Below, one piece after another: positions 55,079 to 64,000 of a DNA stretch of 64,000 nt; position 1 is the stretch's first letter, and each line of letters begins with the position of its first letter. The notes under the pieces were generated by a model. It had not been told where the DNA came from and did no database searches. It saw only the letters and a list, made by a program, of their open reading frames with translations. Made by a program: the position numbers and the translations under genes. This stretch comes from Bradyrhizobium guangxiense (GTDB taxonomy: Bacteria; Pseudomonadota; Alphaproteobacteria; Rhizobiales; Xanthobacteraceae): positions 6,850,501 through 6,914,500 of the forward strand of contig NZ_CP022219.1 of NCBI RefSeq assembly GCF_004114915.1, given 5' to 3'.

Positions 55079-56829
55079 TGTCCCGCGGCTTCCGCGCCGC
55101 GGGTGCGCGGGTCGGGCGCGCCGAGCGGCCCGTTCGGCGTCACGAGAATCGAATTGGCCGATGTCTGCCCCATCGGCTCCACGACGTGATGGCCCATCGC
55201 CTTCAACTTGAGCAGCACATCATCGGGAAAGCCATGCTCGACGCGCACCTCGTCGGGTAACCATTGGTGATGCAGCCGTGGCGCCGCGACGGCGGCCGCG
55301 ACGTCCATCTTGTAATCGAGCACGTCGACGATGACCTGCAGCACGCTGGAAATGATGCGGCTGCCGCCGGGCGAGCCCGTCACCAGCACCGGCTTGCCGT
55401 CCCTGAGCACGATGGTCGGTGACATCGACGAGAGCGGACGTTTGCCGGGTCCGGGCAGATTGGGCTCGAAGCCGACGAGTCCGTAGGCATTGGAGGCGCC
55501 GACAGCGGCGGTGAAGTCGTCCAGCTCGTTGTTGAGCAGCACGCCGGTGCCCTCGGCAATGAGGCCGACGCCGTAGCTGAAGTTCAGTGTGTAGGTGTTG
55601 CTGACGGCGTTGCCGCGGGAATCGACGACCGAGAAATGCGTGGTGTTGCTGCCCTCGCGCGGCGAGGAGACCGCGGAAACCAGCTCCTGGGACGGCGTGG
55701 CGCGGTCGGAGGAGATTCCGGAGCGCAGCTTGGCCGCGTAGTCCTTTGCGATCAGTGTCTCGATCGGTGCATTGACGAAGGCGGGATCGCCGAGATAGCG
55801 CGCGCGGTCCGCATAGGCGCGCTTCATCGCCTCGATGAGGAGATGCAGCGAGGCCGGCGATCCCTGCTTCAGATCGGCAAGCTGAAAGCCCTCGAGAATG
55901 TTGAGCGTTTCGACCAGCACGACGCCGCCGGACGAAGGCAGCGGCATCGACACGATGTCATAGCCGCGATAGGTGCCGCGCACCGGCGCGCGGACCACGG
56001 GCTGATAGGTCTTCAAATCAGCCGGCGTCATGATGCCGCCCGCATCAGCCACGGCCTTGGCCAGTCTTTCCGCGACCGGCCCCTCATAGAAACCGCGCGG
56101 CCCCTGTGCCGCGACGGCCGACAGCGTTTCAGCGAGATCGGTCTGCACCAGCCTGTCGCCTTCACCGATCGGCGTGCCATCGGGCCGCGAGAAGATCCTG
56201 GCGGAAGAAGGCCAGCGCGCCAGCCGCCGGTGCCAGCCGGGCAGCGTATCGGCGATGTCGTCGCCGACGGCGAAACCATCGCGGGCGAGCGCAATCGCAG
56301 GCTCGAGCAATTGCGCCAGCGTGAACTGGCCGGAGCCGTATTTCTCCAGTGCCAGGCTAAGCCCTGCGACCGTGCCGGGCACACCGACGCCGAGCGGGGA
56401 ATCCCGTGACTTCGCCGGATCGGGCTTGCCATCGGCGCCGAGGAAGATCTGCGGCGTGGTCGCCGCTGGCGCCGTCTCGCGGTAATCGATCGCGATGTCG
56501 TCGTTGCGGTCAGCGGAATGGATCACCATGAAGCCGCCGCCGCCGATATTGCCGGCGCGCGGATAGGTCACGGCCATCGCAAAGCCGGTCGCGACCGCTG
56601 CGTCGACCGCATTGCCGCCGCGGCGCAGGATCTCGGCGCCAACTTGCGCGGATATCTTCTCCTGCGCGACCACCATGCCGTGCTCGGCGGCAATCGCGCG
56701 CACGGTGTCGGGCGCTGCTGGAACATAGGCGCGCCGCGCATCCTGAGCGGTTGCTGTTGCGAGAGTAAACGCCAGGGTGGCGATGACGGCGAAAAATGCC
56801 CGCCGTGTCGAACGTGACGACATCATCAA
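55075..56829 (-). CDS. ggt: Gamma-glutamyltransferase
   Basis: GGT cleaves glutathione and other gamma-glutamyl compounds in the periplasm and is made as a self-processing precursor. The 584-residue protein has a signal peptide (to about residue 28) and the GGNAVDAAVATGFAMAVTYP motif. The processing threonine is in SNTTHFSVVD (T396). The glycine-rich TGSPGGSRI loop is present. Cleavage would give a light chain of about 190 residues. It is divergent from the UMF1-like gene, with 97 bp between starts. Confidence 0.96.
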   Translation of the reverse strand: MMMSSRSTRRAFFAVIATLAFTLATATAQDARRAYVPAAPDTVRAIAAEHGMVVAQEKISAQVGAEILRRGGNAVDAAVATGFAMAVTYPRAGNIGGGGFMVIHSADRNDDIAIDYRETAPAATTPQIFLGADGKPDPAKSRDSPLGVGVPGTVAGLSLALEKYGSGQFTLAQLLEPAIALARDGFAVGDDIADTLPGWHRRLARWPSSARIFSRPDGTPIGEGDRLVQTDLAETLSAVAAQGPRGFYEGPVAERLAKAVADAGGIMTPADLKTYQPVVRAPVRGTYRGYDIVSMPLPSSGGVVLVETLNILEGFQLADLKQGSPASLHLLIEAMKRAYADRARYLGDPAFVNAPIETLIAKDYAAKLRSGISSDRATPSQELVSAVSSPREGSNTTHFSVVDSRGNAVSNTYTLNFSYGVGLIAEGTGVLLNNELDDFTAAVGASNAYGLVGFEPNLPGPGKRPLSSMSPTIVLRDGKPVLVTGSPGGSRIISSVLQVIVDVLDYKMDVAAAVAAPRLHHQWLPDEVRVEHGFPDDVLLKLKAMGHHVVEPMGQTSANSILVTPNGPLGAPDPRTRGAEAAGH

Positions 56830-56926
56830 ATTTCCGCGGCGGCTTCGGACCGGTTCACACGCCTCGCGGCAATGCTATACCGTTTGCGCCAACAGAGGCA
56901 AAACTGTTCGTGATGAGGACTGCGTG

Positions 56927-58315
56927 ATGACGACGATCGCTCCGGATATGCGCATGGCGGCCGCGCAGCGTGCCTATCCGCCGCGCGCTGCCGTCGTCAG
57001 CTGGATCTTCTTCGATTGGGCCGCCCAACCCTATTTCACGTTGATCACGACCTTCGTGTTCGCGCCTTATTTCGCCACCAGCGTTGCGCCGAATCCTGCC
57101 GCCGGCCAGTCGCTGTGGGGATTTGCGATGGCGGCTGCGGGCCTTGCGATCGCGCTGCTGTCGCCGGTGTTGGGAGCGATCGCGGATGCCTCCGGCCGAA
57201 GGAAGCCGTGGATCGCAGGCTTCGGCGCGGTGCTGGTGTTGGCGTCGTGCGCGCTGTGGATCGGCAAGCCCGGCGATAGCGCCGTGATTCCGCCGCTGCT
57301 CACGGCCGTCGCGCTCGCCAGCGTGGGTGCGGAATTCGCCACGCTCTTCAACAACGCGATGATGCCGACCCTGGTGCCGCCGGAGCGGATCGGCCGCCTC
57401 TCCGGCACCGGCTGGGCGACGGGCTATATCGGCGGCATCGTCAGCCTGATCGTCGTGCTCGGCCTGCTCGCCGCAAATCCCGAGACCGGCCGCACGCTGC
57501 TCGGCCTCACGCCGCTGTTCGGGCTCGATCCCGTCACGCATCAGGGCGACCGTGCCGCGGGGCCATTGACCGGGCTGTGGTTCATCATCTTCGTGACGCC
57601 GATGTTCCTGTTCACGCCGGACTATCCGGCAAAGCGGCCCATCCGCGAGGCGCTGCGTGAAGGGCTGGCGGAGCTCAAGCAATCGATCAAGGGCCTGCCG
57701 CAGCAAAGATCCCTGGCGGCATTCCTGCTCGCCAACATGATCTACACCGACGGACTGGTATCGCTGTTCGCGTTCGGCGGCATCTATGCCGCGGGCACCT
57801 TCGGCTGGCACACGATCCAGATCGGCACGTTCGGCATCATGCTCGCAATTGCGGGTGCGTTCGGCGCCTGGCTCGGCGGCAAGCTCGACGATCGTCTCGG
57901 GCCGAAGCGCGTCATCACCGGCAGCCTGCTGGTCCTGCTCCTGTCGGTGGCGGCGATCCTGCTGGTCGACAAGGACAGTGTGTTGTTCGTCAAGGTCGCA
58001 CCGCTGCAAGCGGGTGCGGCCCTGTTCTCGAGTGCGGCCGAGCGCGCCTATCTCGTGCTGGGCTGCCTGATCGGTGCGGCCGGCGGCCCATTGCAGGCCG
58101 CCTCGCGCACACTCTTGATCCGCCTCGCACCGAAAGATCGCATCGCGCAATATTTCGGCTTGTTCGCCCTGACCGGGAAAGTGACGTCCTTCATCGGACC
58201 GCTCTTGATCGGCATGATCACGGCGGCGACCGCGAGCCAGAAAGCCGGCATGGCCGTGCTGGTGGTGTTCTTCGTCGCAGGCCTGGGGCTGTTGATGCGG
58301 GTGCGGGCGCCGTAA
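56927..58315 (+). CDS. UMF1-type MFS transporter
   Basis: The 462-residue membrane protein of about twelve helices resembles the UMF1 (Atg22-like) family: [25 protein letters not shown] at the start, [14 protein letters not shown] in the first loop and [30 protein letters not shown] mid-protein. Eukaryotic Atg22 exports amino acids from vacuoles. The bacterial substrate is unknown. ATG 56927 is used; it is preceded by GAGGAC. Confidence 0.87.
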   Translation: MTTIAPDMRMAAAQRAYPPRAAVVSWIFFDWAAQPYFTLITTFVFAPYFATSVAPNPAAGQSLWGFAMAAAGLAIALLSPVLGAIADASGRRKPWIAGFGAVLVLASCALWIGKPGDSAVIPPLLTAVALASVGAEFATLFNNAMMPTLVPPERIGRLSGTGWATGYIGGIVSLIVVLGLLAANPETGRTLLGLTPLFGLDPVTHQGDRAAGPLTGLWFIIFVTPMFLFTPDYPAKRPIREALREGLAELKQSIKGLPQQRSLAAFLLANMIYTDGLVSLFAFGGIYAAGTFGWHTIQIGTFGIMLAIAGAFGAWLGGKLDDRLGPKRVITGSLLVLLLSVAAILLVDKDSVLFVKVAPLQAGAALFSSAAERAYLVLGCLIGAAGGPLQAASRTLLIRLAPKDRIAQYFGLFALTGKVTSFIGPLLIGMITAATASQKAGMAVLVVFFVAGLGLLMRVRAP

Positions 58316-58332
58316 ACTCCCGCCATCGTTCG

Positions 58333-58425
58333 TCGCCCGGATTACGCTGCGCGCAATCCGGGGCGGTCTTTCCACGGGGCGAGAACCCGGACTTCGCTGT
58401 GCTCCATCCGGGCTACGGTCTTGGT
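58333..58425. repeat. CCCGGATT-type repeat block
   Basis: Two short hairpins, CCGGATTACGCTGCGCGCAATCCGG and CCCGGACTT...CATCCGGG, lie between the convergent UMF1-like and purH genes and could terminate both. Confidence 0.6.
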
Positions 58426-58430
58426 GTGGC

Positions 58431-60023
58431 TCAGTGCCGGAAGTGCCGCGTGCCCGTGAACACCATGGCGATGCCGTGCTCGTCGGCGGCCTTGATCACC
58501 TCGTCGTCGCGCATGGAGCCGCCGGGCTGCACCACCGCGGTGGCGCCGGCCTCGATGCAGGCGAGCATGCCGTCGGCGAACGGGAAGAACGCATCCGAGG
58601 CCACCACCGAGCCCTTGGTGAGCGGCTCGGCAAGCTTCAGCTCGTTGGCGGCATCCTGCGCCTTGCGCGCCGCGATCCGGGCTGAGTCCACCCGGCTCAT
58701 CTGGCCCGCACCGATGCCGACGGTGGCGAGATCCTTGGCGTAAATGATGGTGTTGGACTTGACGTGCTTTGCCACCCGGAACGCGAATTTGAGGTCGCGC
58801 ATTTCTGCATCGGTCGGCGCGCGCTTGGTCACGACCTTGAACGTCATGTCGTCGACCACGGCGTTGTCGCGGCTCTGCACGAGCAGACCGCCCGCCACCG
58901 TCTTGGCGGTGAGGCCGGGCGCGCGGGGATCGGGCAGGCTGCCGGCGAGCAGCAGGCGCAGGTTCTTCTTGCCGCCGATGATCGCGATCGCTTCCTCGGT
59001 CGCGTCGGGTGCGATGATCACCTCGGTGAAGATCTTGGTGATCTCGCGCGCGGTGTCGGCGTCGAGCGCGCGGTTCATCGCGATGATGCCGCCGAAGGCC
59101 GAGGTGGAATCGCAGGCCAGCGCCCGGCGGTAGGCTTCGACGAGGTTCGAACCCTCCGCGACGCCGCAGGGATTGGCGTGCTTGACGATGACGCAGGCCG
59201 CCGTGCGCTTGGCGTCGAACTCGCCGATGCATTCATAGGCCGCATCGGTGTCGTTGATGTTGTTGTAGGAGAGCTCCTTGCCCTGCAGCTGCCGCGCGGT
59301 CGAGACGCCCGGGCGCTTGTCGGGCGTCGCGTAGAATGCCGCGGTCTGGTGCGGGTTCTCGCCGTAACGCAGCGACTGGATCAGCCTGCCGCCGAAGGCG
59401 CGGAAGTCGGGCGCGTCGATCTCGAGCTGACGGTTGAACCAGTTCGAGATCGCGGCGTCATAGGCCGCGGTGCGGGCATAGGCCTTTGCGGCCAGCCGCC
59501 GACGCAGCTTCAGCGTGGTGGCGCCCTGGTTGGCAGCGAGCTCGTCGAGCACGGCCTGATAGTCCTGTGCCTCGACCACGACGGCGACGTCGTCATGGTT
59601 CTTGGCGGCGGCGCGGATCATCGCGGGGCCGCCGATGTCGATGTTCTCGATGCAGTCCTCGAAGCCTGCACCTTTGTCGACGGTGGCTTCGAATGGATAG
59701 AGATTGACGACGAGGAGATCGATCGGCGCGATGCCGTGCGCCTTCATCGCCTCCGCGTGTTCCTTGTTGTCCCGGATCGCGAGCAGGCCGCCATGCACCT
59801 TCGGATGCAGCGTCTTGACGCGGCCGTCCATCATCTCGGGAAAGCCGGTGAGGTCGGAAACGTCCTTCACCTTGAGGCCTGCGGCGGCGATCGCCTTCGC
59901 TGTGCCGCCGGTCGAGACCAGCTCGACATCATGCGCGGCCAGCGCTTTGGCGAATTCGATCAAGCCGGTCTTGTCGGAAACGGAGAGAAGAGCGCGGGTG
60001 ACGCGGCGGGGATGGTCAGTCAT
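58431..60023 (-). CDS. purH: Bifunctional AICAR transformylase / IMP cyclohydrolase
   Basis: PurH carries out the last two steps of IMP synthesis. The 530-residue protein has the N-terminal MGS-like cyclohydrolase domain ([47 protein letters not shown]). The formyltransferase domain ([37 protein letters not shown]) follows. ATG 60023 is preceded by AGGAT. It is the last gene of the leftward rsmB-heparinase-purH cluster, conserved in Rhizobiales. Confidence 0.97.
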   Translation of the reverse strand: MTDHPRRVTRALLSVSDKTGLIEFAKALAAHDVELVSTGGTAKAIAAAGLKVKDVSDLTGFPEMMDGRVKTLHPKVHGGLLAIRDNKEHAEAMKAHGIAPIDLLVVNLYPFEATVDKGAGFEDCIENIDIGGPAMIRAAAKNHDDVAVVVEAQDYQAVLDELAANQGATTLKLRRRLAAKAYARTAAYDAAISNWFNRQLEIDAPDFRAFGGRLIQSLRYGENPHQTAAFYATPDKRPGVSTARQLQGKELSYNNINDTDAAYECIGEFDAKRTAACVIVKHANPCGVAEGSNLVEAYRRALACDSTSAFGGIIAMNRALDADTAREITKIFTEVIIAPDATEEAIAIIGGKKNLRLLLAGSLPDPRAPGLTAKTVAGGLLVQSRDNAVVDDMTFKVVTKRAPTDAEMRDLKFAFRVAKHVKSNTIIYAKDLATVGIGAGQMSRVDSARIAARKAQDAANELKLAEPLTKGSVVASDAFFPFADGMLACIEAGATAVVQPGGSMRDDEVIKAADEHGIAMVFTGTRHFRH

Positions 60024-60188
60024 GAGCAAGATCCTCTGTTCAGGGAGTGTCTATGCCCAGGCGCGCGGCGGATATGTGTCGCGCTTCCCGATGGTGCTCC
60101 ATCCAAGGTCGCCAGTCGCGCGAACGAGCGCTCGATAGCAGCTTTTGGCCACTTTCACAACGACGAGATAGGGCCGGATCGCGCCTGT

Positions 60189-61946
60189 TTACAACGGAAG
60201 TTCCGGCTCACGCCGGGCGTTGCGGCGGGCATTGGTGACCGCGGGCGAGGCGGTGGAGCGGACAAAGCTCCAGCGGATCGAGGGTGCCTGCCGCGCATCC
60301 TGCCGGATCACGATCTGCGCGGTGCGGCGGGGGCCGTCATTGCCGGCCAGGAACACACTGTCATCGAGGTCGACCTTGTCGTCGAGCGCTTCGAAGGTCC
60401 AGACGTCGCGGTTCGGCAGCACCAGCATGACGCCGCGCGCATCCGACAGCCGGCTCGCCTTCACCGCCGGATGGAGATGGAAGCGCAGCGCGAAATCGGC
60501 ATCCGCCCCCTTGAAGCGTCCGCCTTGCGGCGGCGACAGCGTGTCTTCACCGTCGATGCGCGCGCCGTCATTGGCGATCATCAGCACGCGGCGGTGGATC
60601 GCGCCGAACTTGGCGAGATAGCCGTCATGCGAGGTCGTGAGCAGCGTGCCGTTCTGCACGACTTCCCGATAGCTTTCGACCTCGACGGGCCCGCTGGTGA
60701 CGGGTGCGCCGTGCAAGAGCCGCTTCATCGCCGACATCTCCACGAACTGGCAGGACGAGGTGTCGTGATAGGTCAGCGTCGAATGCGCCGCGGTGCTGCG
60801 CGCGAACGGCCGCCAATTGTCCCGGCCCGTGGTCGGCATGCCGCAATTGGTGACGATGCGGCTAATGCCGGAGGACAGCTCGAACGACAGGCAGCCGGCA
60901 TGGGCGTCGTGACTGACGCCGGCGGGCGGCGGCGGGCCGGGGTCGATGATCACGGTGGTCTGGCCCGCATCGAGGCGCTGAAAGCCGGTATGCGGCATGT
61001 TGGCCATCGGCGCGCCGTGGGTGTCGTCATAGGCGAGCAGCGTGGCGAGCAGGTCCGAAGACGTCGCGCTCATGCCGTTGAACAGCGCGAAATTGCCGTC
61101 GCCGTGTCGGAAGAAGCGCAGCATCGGCATCATGCGATCGATCGCGTTGAGCAGTGCCGGCGGCGGCGCGATGTTGCGCGCGGCAAAAGTCTGTCGCAGC
61201 GGCAACAGGTCGATCAGGAGCTCGATCAGCGCGCCCGGGTTGCGGGATATGTGGCCGCCGTCGGGCAGGATCTGCCGCTGCAATTCGTCCGACAGCTTCT
61301 TCGATGCGCTGCGGATGTGGCCTGCCTGGTTGGCGAGGCACAGCGCCGCATAGCAGAGCGCGATCAGCACCTGCAGCTTCGGCACCCCGTCGGGAATGTC
61401 GACCATGGTGTAGCGCAGGAAGCGGATCTCGCGCGCGAGGGCGCGTAAATAGCGGCGGTAGAATTTGTTGTCGGTCTCGTTGAGCACCAGCGGCGCCTGG
61501 GACAGCAGCGAAATCACGCGCCGCGCCAGCACGTCGGCGCGGCGCGCGACCGGTCGACGCTTGTTGGCGGGGTTGGCGATCCAGTCTTCGATCAGGGCGC
61601 GCGCATTCGCCCGTGTCAGCGCAGTGTCGGCGGCGCGCAAATGGCGCAGCCAGCCGAAACCGAGCAGCGCGACCTCCCAATCCTCCGACGGCGGCTCGAG
61701 ATCGAAGATCGAGCGGCCGTGGCAATTGACGATCTTGCCGGCGAAGACGAAGCGGCCGGCATAGATCTCGGCGGCGCGGGTCGCATCCGCGGTGCGTAAG
61801 TCGTGCGGCGCGATGATCAACCGGTCGGTGCGGCTCGGCCAGACCCTGGACAGCGCAACGGAACCGCCGCTCGCGCGCGCGAGCATGTTCCGCGCGAAGC
61901 GGTTCATGACCAGCGTCGAGATATGTCTGCGTTGAGCGACCGACAC
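60189..61946 (-). CDS. Heparinase II/III-like protein
   Basis: This alphaproteobacterial protein has an N-terminal helical (alginate-lyase-like) region with FGWLRHLRAA and LPDGGHISRNPGALIELLIDLLPLRQ, and a C-terminal Heparinase II/III beta-sheet domain (FARSTAAHSTLTYHDTSSCQF). It is thought to be a polysaccharide lyase of unknown substrate. The start is uncertain: GTG 61946 (MSVAQRRHIS, 585 residues), ATG 61907 or ATG 62051 are all in frame. I chose 61946 for its length and AAGG upstream. Its position between rsmB and purH is conserved. Confidence 0.83.
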   Translation of the reverse strand: MSVAQRRHISTLVMNRFARNMLARASGGSVALSRVWPSRTDRLIIAPHDLRTADATRAAEIYAGRFVFAGKIVNCHGRSIFDLEPPSEDWEVALLGFGWLRHLRAADTALTRANARALIEDWIANPANKRRPVARRADVLARRVISLLSQAPLVLNETDNKFYRRYLRALAREIRFLRYTMVDIPDGVPKLQVLIALCYAALCLANQAGHIRSASKKLSDELQRQILPDGGHISRNPGALIELLIDLLPLRQTFAARNIAPPPALLNAIDRMMPMLRFFRHGDGNFALFNGMSATSSDLLATLLAYDDTHGAPMANMPHTGFQRLDAGQTTVIIDPGPPPPAGVSHDAHAGCLSFELSSGISRIVTNCGMPTTGRDNWRPFARSTAAHSTLTYHDTSSCQFVEMSAMKRLLHGAPVTSGPVEVESYREVVQNGTLLTTSHDGYLAKFGAIHRRVLMIANDGARIDGEDTLSPPQGGRFKGADADFALRFHLHPAVKASRLSDARGVMLVLPNRDVWTFEALDDKVDLDDSVFLAGNDGPRRTAQIVIRQDARQAPSIRWSFVRSTASPAVTNARRNARREPELPL

Positions 61947-62063
61947 GCCTTGCCTTGAAGGGGGAGAGGATTCCGACGAATCCTTATTAATCCCAAAATC
62001 GACCGCCTGACACCACCCTGAACGGGACGAATCAGTGTCGGAGTTGCACAAACCGGTGCAAAA

Positions 62064-63410
62064 TCAGGATTTAACGAGTCGGCTTGCGAAGAATCCGTCG
62101 AGCCCGCCGAGCTTGGGATCGGCGTTCGGCAGATGGCAGGGCAGGGGGCGCAGATCACCGTCGGCCGTGATGATTTCGTCGAGACCCGCGACCTCCGAGG
62201 CCTCGATCGGGACGCGCCGAAGCGCGGGCTCCGCCGCCAGCAACGCCGCCACGGCGTGCTCGCCTTCCTCGGGTTCCAGCGAGCAGGTGCAATAGATCAG
62301 CGTACCGCCGGGCTTGAGCAGCGACACTGATTTTCGCAGCAGCCGCCCCTGGAGTGCGGTCAGCGCGGCGATGTCAGATTCCTGCCGCAGCCAGGCGACA
62401 TCGGGATGGCGCCGGATCGTGCCGGTCGAGGTGCAGGGTGCATCGATCAAAATGCCGTCGAAGCCCTCGGCGGGGCCGGCCCATTCCACGGCGTCAGCGA
62501 CGACGGTCTCGGCCTGGAGCGACAGCCGCGCCAGATTTTCGCGCAGCCGTGCCACCCGGGCGGGCGAGCGGTCGATCGCCGTGACCTGTGCGCCGGCATG
62601 CGCCAGTTGCGCGGTCTTGCCGCCGGGGGCGGCACAGAGGTCGGCGATGGACTTGCCTTTGACGTCGCCGAACAGCCGCGCCGGCAGCGCTGCGGCGGCG
62701 TCCTGCACCCACCATTGTCCCTCGCTGAAGCCGGGCAGCATGGTCACCGAGCCGTGCAGCAGCATCCGCACCGTTCCGGTCGGCAACGTCTCGCCATGCA
62801 GGCGGCTCGCCCATTGCGCGGGATCCGACTTCACGGTGAGATCGAGCGAAGGCTCGTGGCCAAGCGCCAGCGCCATCTCTCGTGCGGTCGCCTCGCCATA
62901 ATGCGCGCTCCAGCGCGCGAGCAGCCATGGCGGCAGGTCCAGCGATTGCGTGGCGACCTCTTCGACCAGCGCCTTGCCCTCGCGCGCGCAGCGGCGCAGC
63001 ACGGCATTGACGAGGCCGGCATAGCGCGCGGCGCGGCGGTCGGATTGCACGAGGCGAACGGAGAGGTCGACGGCCGCGTGATCCGGCACGTCCATCCAGA
63101 GGATCTGCGCGGCGCCGATCAGAAGCGCGCTCTGCGCGCGCGGCGCATCGGAGGGGATGCCCTTGTCGAGCAGGCGGGACAGCACATGGCCGAGCGTGCC
63201 GAGCCGGCGCAGCACGGTGGCGACCAGGCGCCGCATCAGCGCGCGGTCGCGGTCGGCCAGCGTCTTCAGTCCGGGATGGGCGCCGCCGCCGTCGAGCTGG
63301 TCGTCAAGCGTGCGGTGCTTGTGCAGCACGCCGTCGACGATGTCGGCGGCAATCCGTCGTGCTGCAAGGCCGGGCACTTCGGACGGAGGGGCGAAACGTT
63401 GAGATGGCAT
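62064..63410 (-). CDS. rsmB: 16S rRNA m5C methyltransferase RsmB
   Basis: RsmB (Fmu/Sun) methylates C967 of 16S rRNA. The 448-residue protein has an N-terminal NusB-like RNA-binding domain and a SAM domain. The SAM domain carries DLCAAPGGKTAQL, DAPCTSTGTIRRHPD (C326) and YCTCSLEPEEGE (nucleophile C376). Both catalytic cysteines are present. ATG 63410 (MPSQRFAPPSEVPG) is the family-like start; the longer frame to 63497 is not conserved. It heads the leftward cluster. Confidence 0.95.
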   Translation of the reverse strand: MPSQRFAPPSEVPGLAARRIAADIVDGVLHKHRTLDDQLDGGGAHPGLKTLADRDRALMRRLVATVLRRLGTLGHVLSRLLDKGIPSDAPRAQSALLIGAAQILWMDVPDHAAVDLSVRLVQSDRRAARYAGLVNAVLRRCAREGKALVEEVATQSLDLPPWLLARWSAHYGEATAREMALALGHEPSLDLTVKSDPAQWASRLHGETLPTGTVRMLLHGSVTMLPGFSEGQWWVQDAAAALPARLFGDVKGKSIADLCAAPGGKTAQLAHAGAQVTAIDRSPARVARLRENLARLSLQAETVVADAVEWAGPAEGFDGILIDAPCTSTGTIRRHPDVAWLRQESDIAALTALQGRLLRKSVSLLKPGGTLIYCTCSLEPEEGEHAVAALLAAEPALRRVPIEASEVAGLDEIITADGDLRPLPCHLPNADPKLGGLDGFFASRLVKS

Positions 63411-63598
63411 GCGGAAGCAAGGTTCTGAGCGAGCGGCAGTTCCGCCGCAATGGGCGCATGCCTTGAGAACACGATCTCTGGCACGCGAATATGCCAAATG
63501 TAAGAATGGCTTCCGGTTTTTTCAGCTCCGCGGAACGATTTCAGGAATGCGTTATTGGACGTCGCTTCGCGGCGCGTCCTGCGCTAGAAGACCGGACC

Positions 63599-63802
63599 AT
63601 GAGTGACCAGCCTCCCGTTCCCGATCGCAAGCAGCTCACGCCGGCAGCCCAGCGCGCGCTGGCCGAAGCTGAGGCGCGCCGGCAGGCCGCAGCCGCGCAG
63701 GCCAAGAGCGCGGCCAAGGCGAGGGAGTTGCAGGGACCGCAGGGGCCCGAGCCGACCCGCTACGGCGACTGGGAGCGCAAGGGCATCGCCTCCGACTTCT
63801 GA
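63599..63802 (+). CDS. SDHAF4-like (DUF1674) small protein
   Basis: The 67-residue protein has an Ala/Lys/Glu-rich helical N-terminus and the diagnostic C-terminus PTRYGDWERKGIASDF of DUF1674. Eukaryotic members (SDHAF4/Sdh8) chaperone the flavinylated succinate dehydrogenase subunit; a similar role in bacteria is inferred. It is transcribed divergently from rsmB with about 190 bp between starts. Confidence 0.9.
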   Translation: MSDQPPVPDRKQLTPAAQRALAEAEARRQAAAAQAKSAAKARELQGPQGPEPTRYGDWERKGIASDF

Positions 63803-63854
63803 GCCGTCGCCGGACCGGCAGATTGGGTCCGCCGCGCGATACAGATAGTGCGCG

Positions 63855-64000
63855 CTACAGATAGTGATTGTCGCGGAGGTAACCGATGATGCGCTCGCAA
63901 GCCGTCTCGGTCGACAGTTCTGACGTGTCGATGATGATCTCCGGCGATTGCGGCGGCTCATAGGCCTGATCGATGCCGGTGAATGCCGGCAGTTCGCCGG
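63855..64000 (-). CDS. cysC: Adenylylsulfate kinase, 3' end (partial)
   Basis: Only the last 47 residues lie in the window, ending in a TAG at 63855-63857. The segment GELPAFTGIDQAYEPPQSPEII matches the C-terminus of APS kinase, which phosphorylates adenylylsulfate to PAPS in sulfate assimilation. It could equally be the kinase domain of a CysNC fusion. It is leftward and convergent with the SDHAF4-like gene. Confidence 0.85.
   Translation of the reverse strand, partial: GELPAFTGIDQAYEPPQSPEIIIDTSELSTETACERIIGYLRDNHYL

Noticed and set aside
58764..61448. An 894-codon open frame on the + strand
   Set aside because: It lies opposite purH and the heparinase-like gene and has shadow-frame composition with no recognisable motif.

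Overview
The window is a high-GC, gene-dense alphaproteobacterial chromosome segment. Gene content, the order around parA/parB, and the many palindromic intergenic repeats all point to Bradyrhizobium or a close relative in the Rhizobiales. I see no rRNA genes, insertion sequences, prophage or CRISPR arrays. One tRNA gene (tRNA-Gly, GCC) is present. Taxonomy is inferred from reading alone.

Region 1 (1-11.1 kb) looks like the replication-origin neighbourhood. coaE, maf and ppsR read leftward. hemJ, rho, mnmE, mnmG, rsmG, parA and parB read rightward. The ppsR-hemJ gap (2011-2469) has four GANTC sites within 50 bp, DnaA-box-like 9-mers and a near-CtrA box, and is my candidate oriC. hemE, usual at this position in related bacteria, is not seen. 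Four near-perfect parS sites (core GTTTCACGTGAAAC) lie at 6274-6289, 6371-6386, 6459-6474 and 8415-8430, just upstream of parAB. The rho-mnmE gap carries an unexplained repeat-rich block.

Region 2 (11.1-28.6 kb) is mostly housekeeping and signalling: leuS-lptE-holA, two convergent diguanylate cyclases, a YggS-type PLP protein, a hydratase, an L,D-transpeptidase-fold protein, an OmpR-type regulator followed by a lone cyclic-nucleotide-binding protein, exonuclease III, LolA, FtsK and an aminotransferase. A perfect CtrA-type box lies upstream of the aminotransferase-ftsK pair.

Region 3 (28.2-36.4 kb) holds two tandem glnK-amtB ammonium modules. The first is preceded by a good sigma-54 promoter. 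They are followed by a GYF_2 membrane protein, acyl-CoA thioesterase II, a ubiquinone-type hydroxylase and a Trm112-like protein.

Region 4 (36.5-48.7 kb) is more accessory: a TetR regulator divergent from a three-gene operon with two palindromic operators, a PepSY/cytochrome b pair, an MHYT-GGDEF-EAL protein, a thioredoxin-TPR protein with a Lon-N-like protein, tRNA-Gly, an epimerase, and a sorbosone-dehydrogenase-like propeller followed by a dihaem cytochrome c.

Region 5 (48.9-64 kb) contains mainly metabolic and transport genes: a ketopantoate reductase-like protein, a DsbA-fold isomerase, MATE, MFS and UMF1-like transporters, DUF2239, a GST and gamma-glutamyltransferase. The leftward rsmB-heparinase-purH cluster follows. 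An SDHAF4-like small protein and the 3' end of cysC close the window. Gaps throughout carry several families of Bradyrhizobium-type palindromic repeats.
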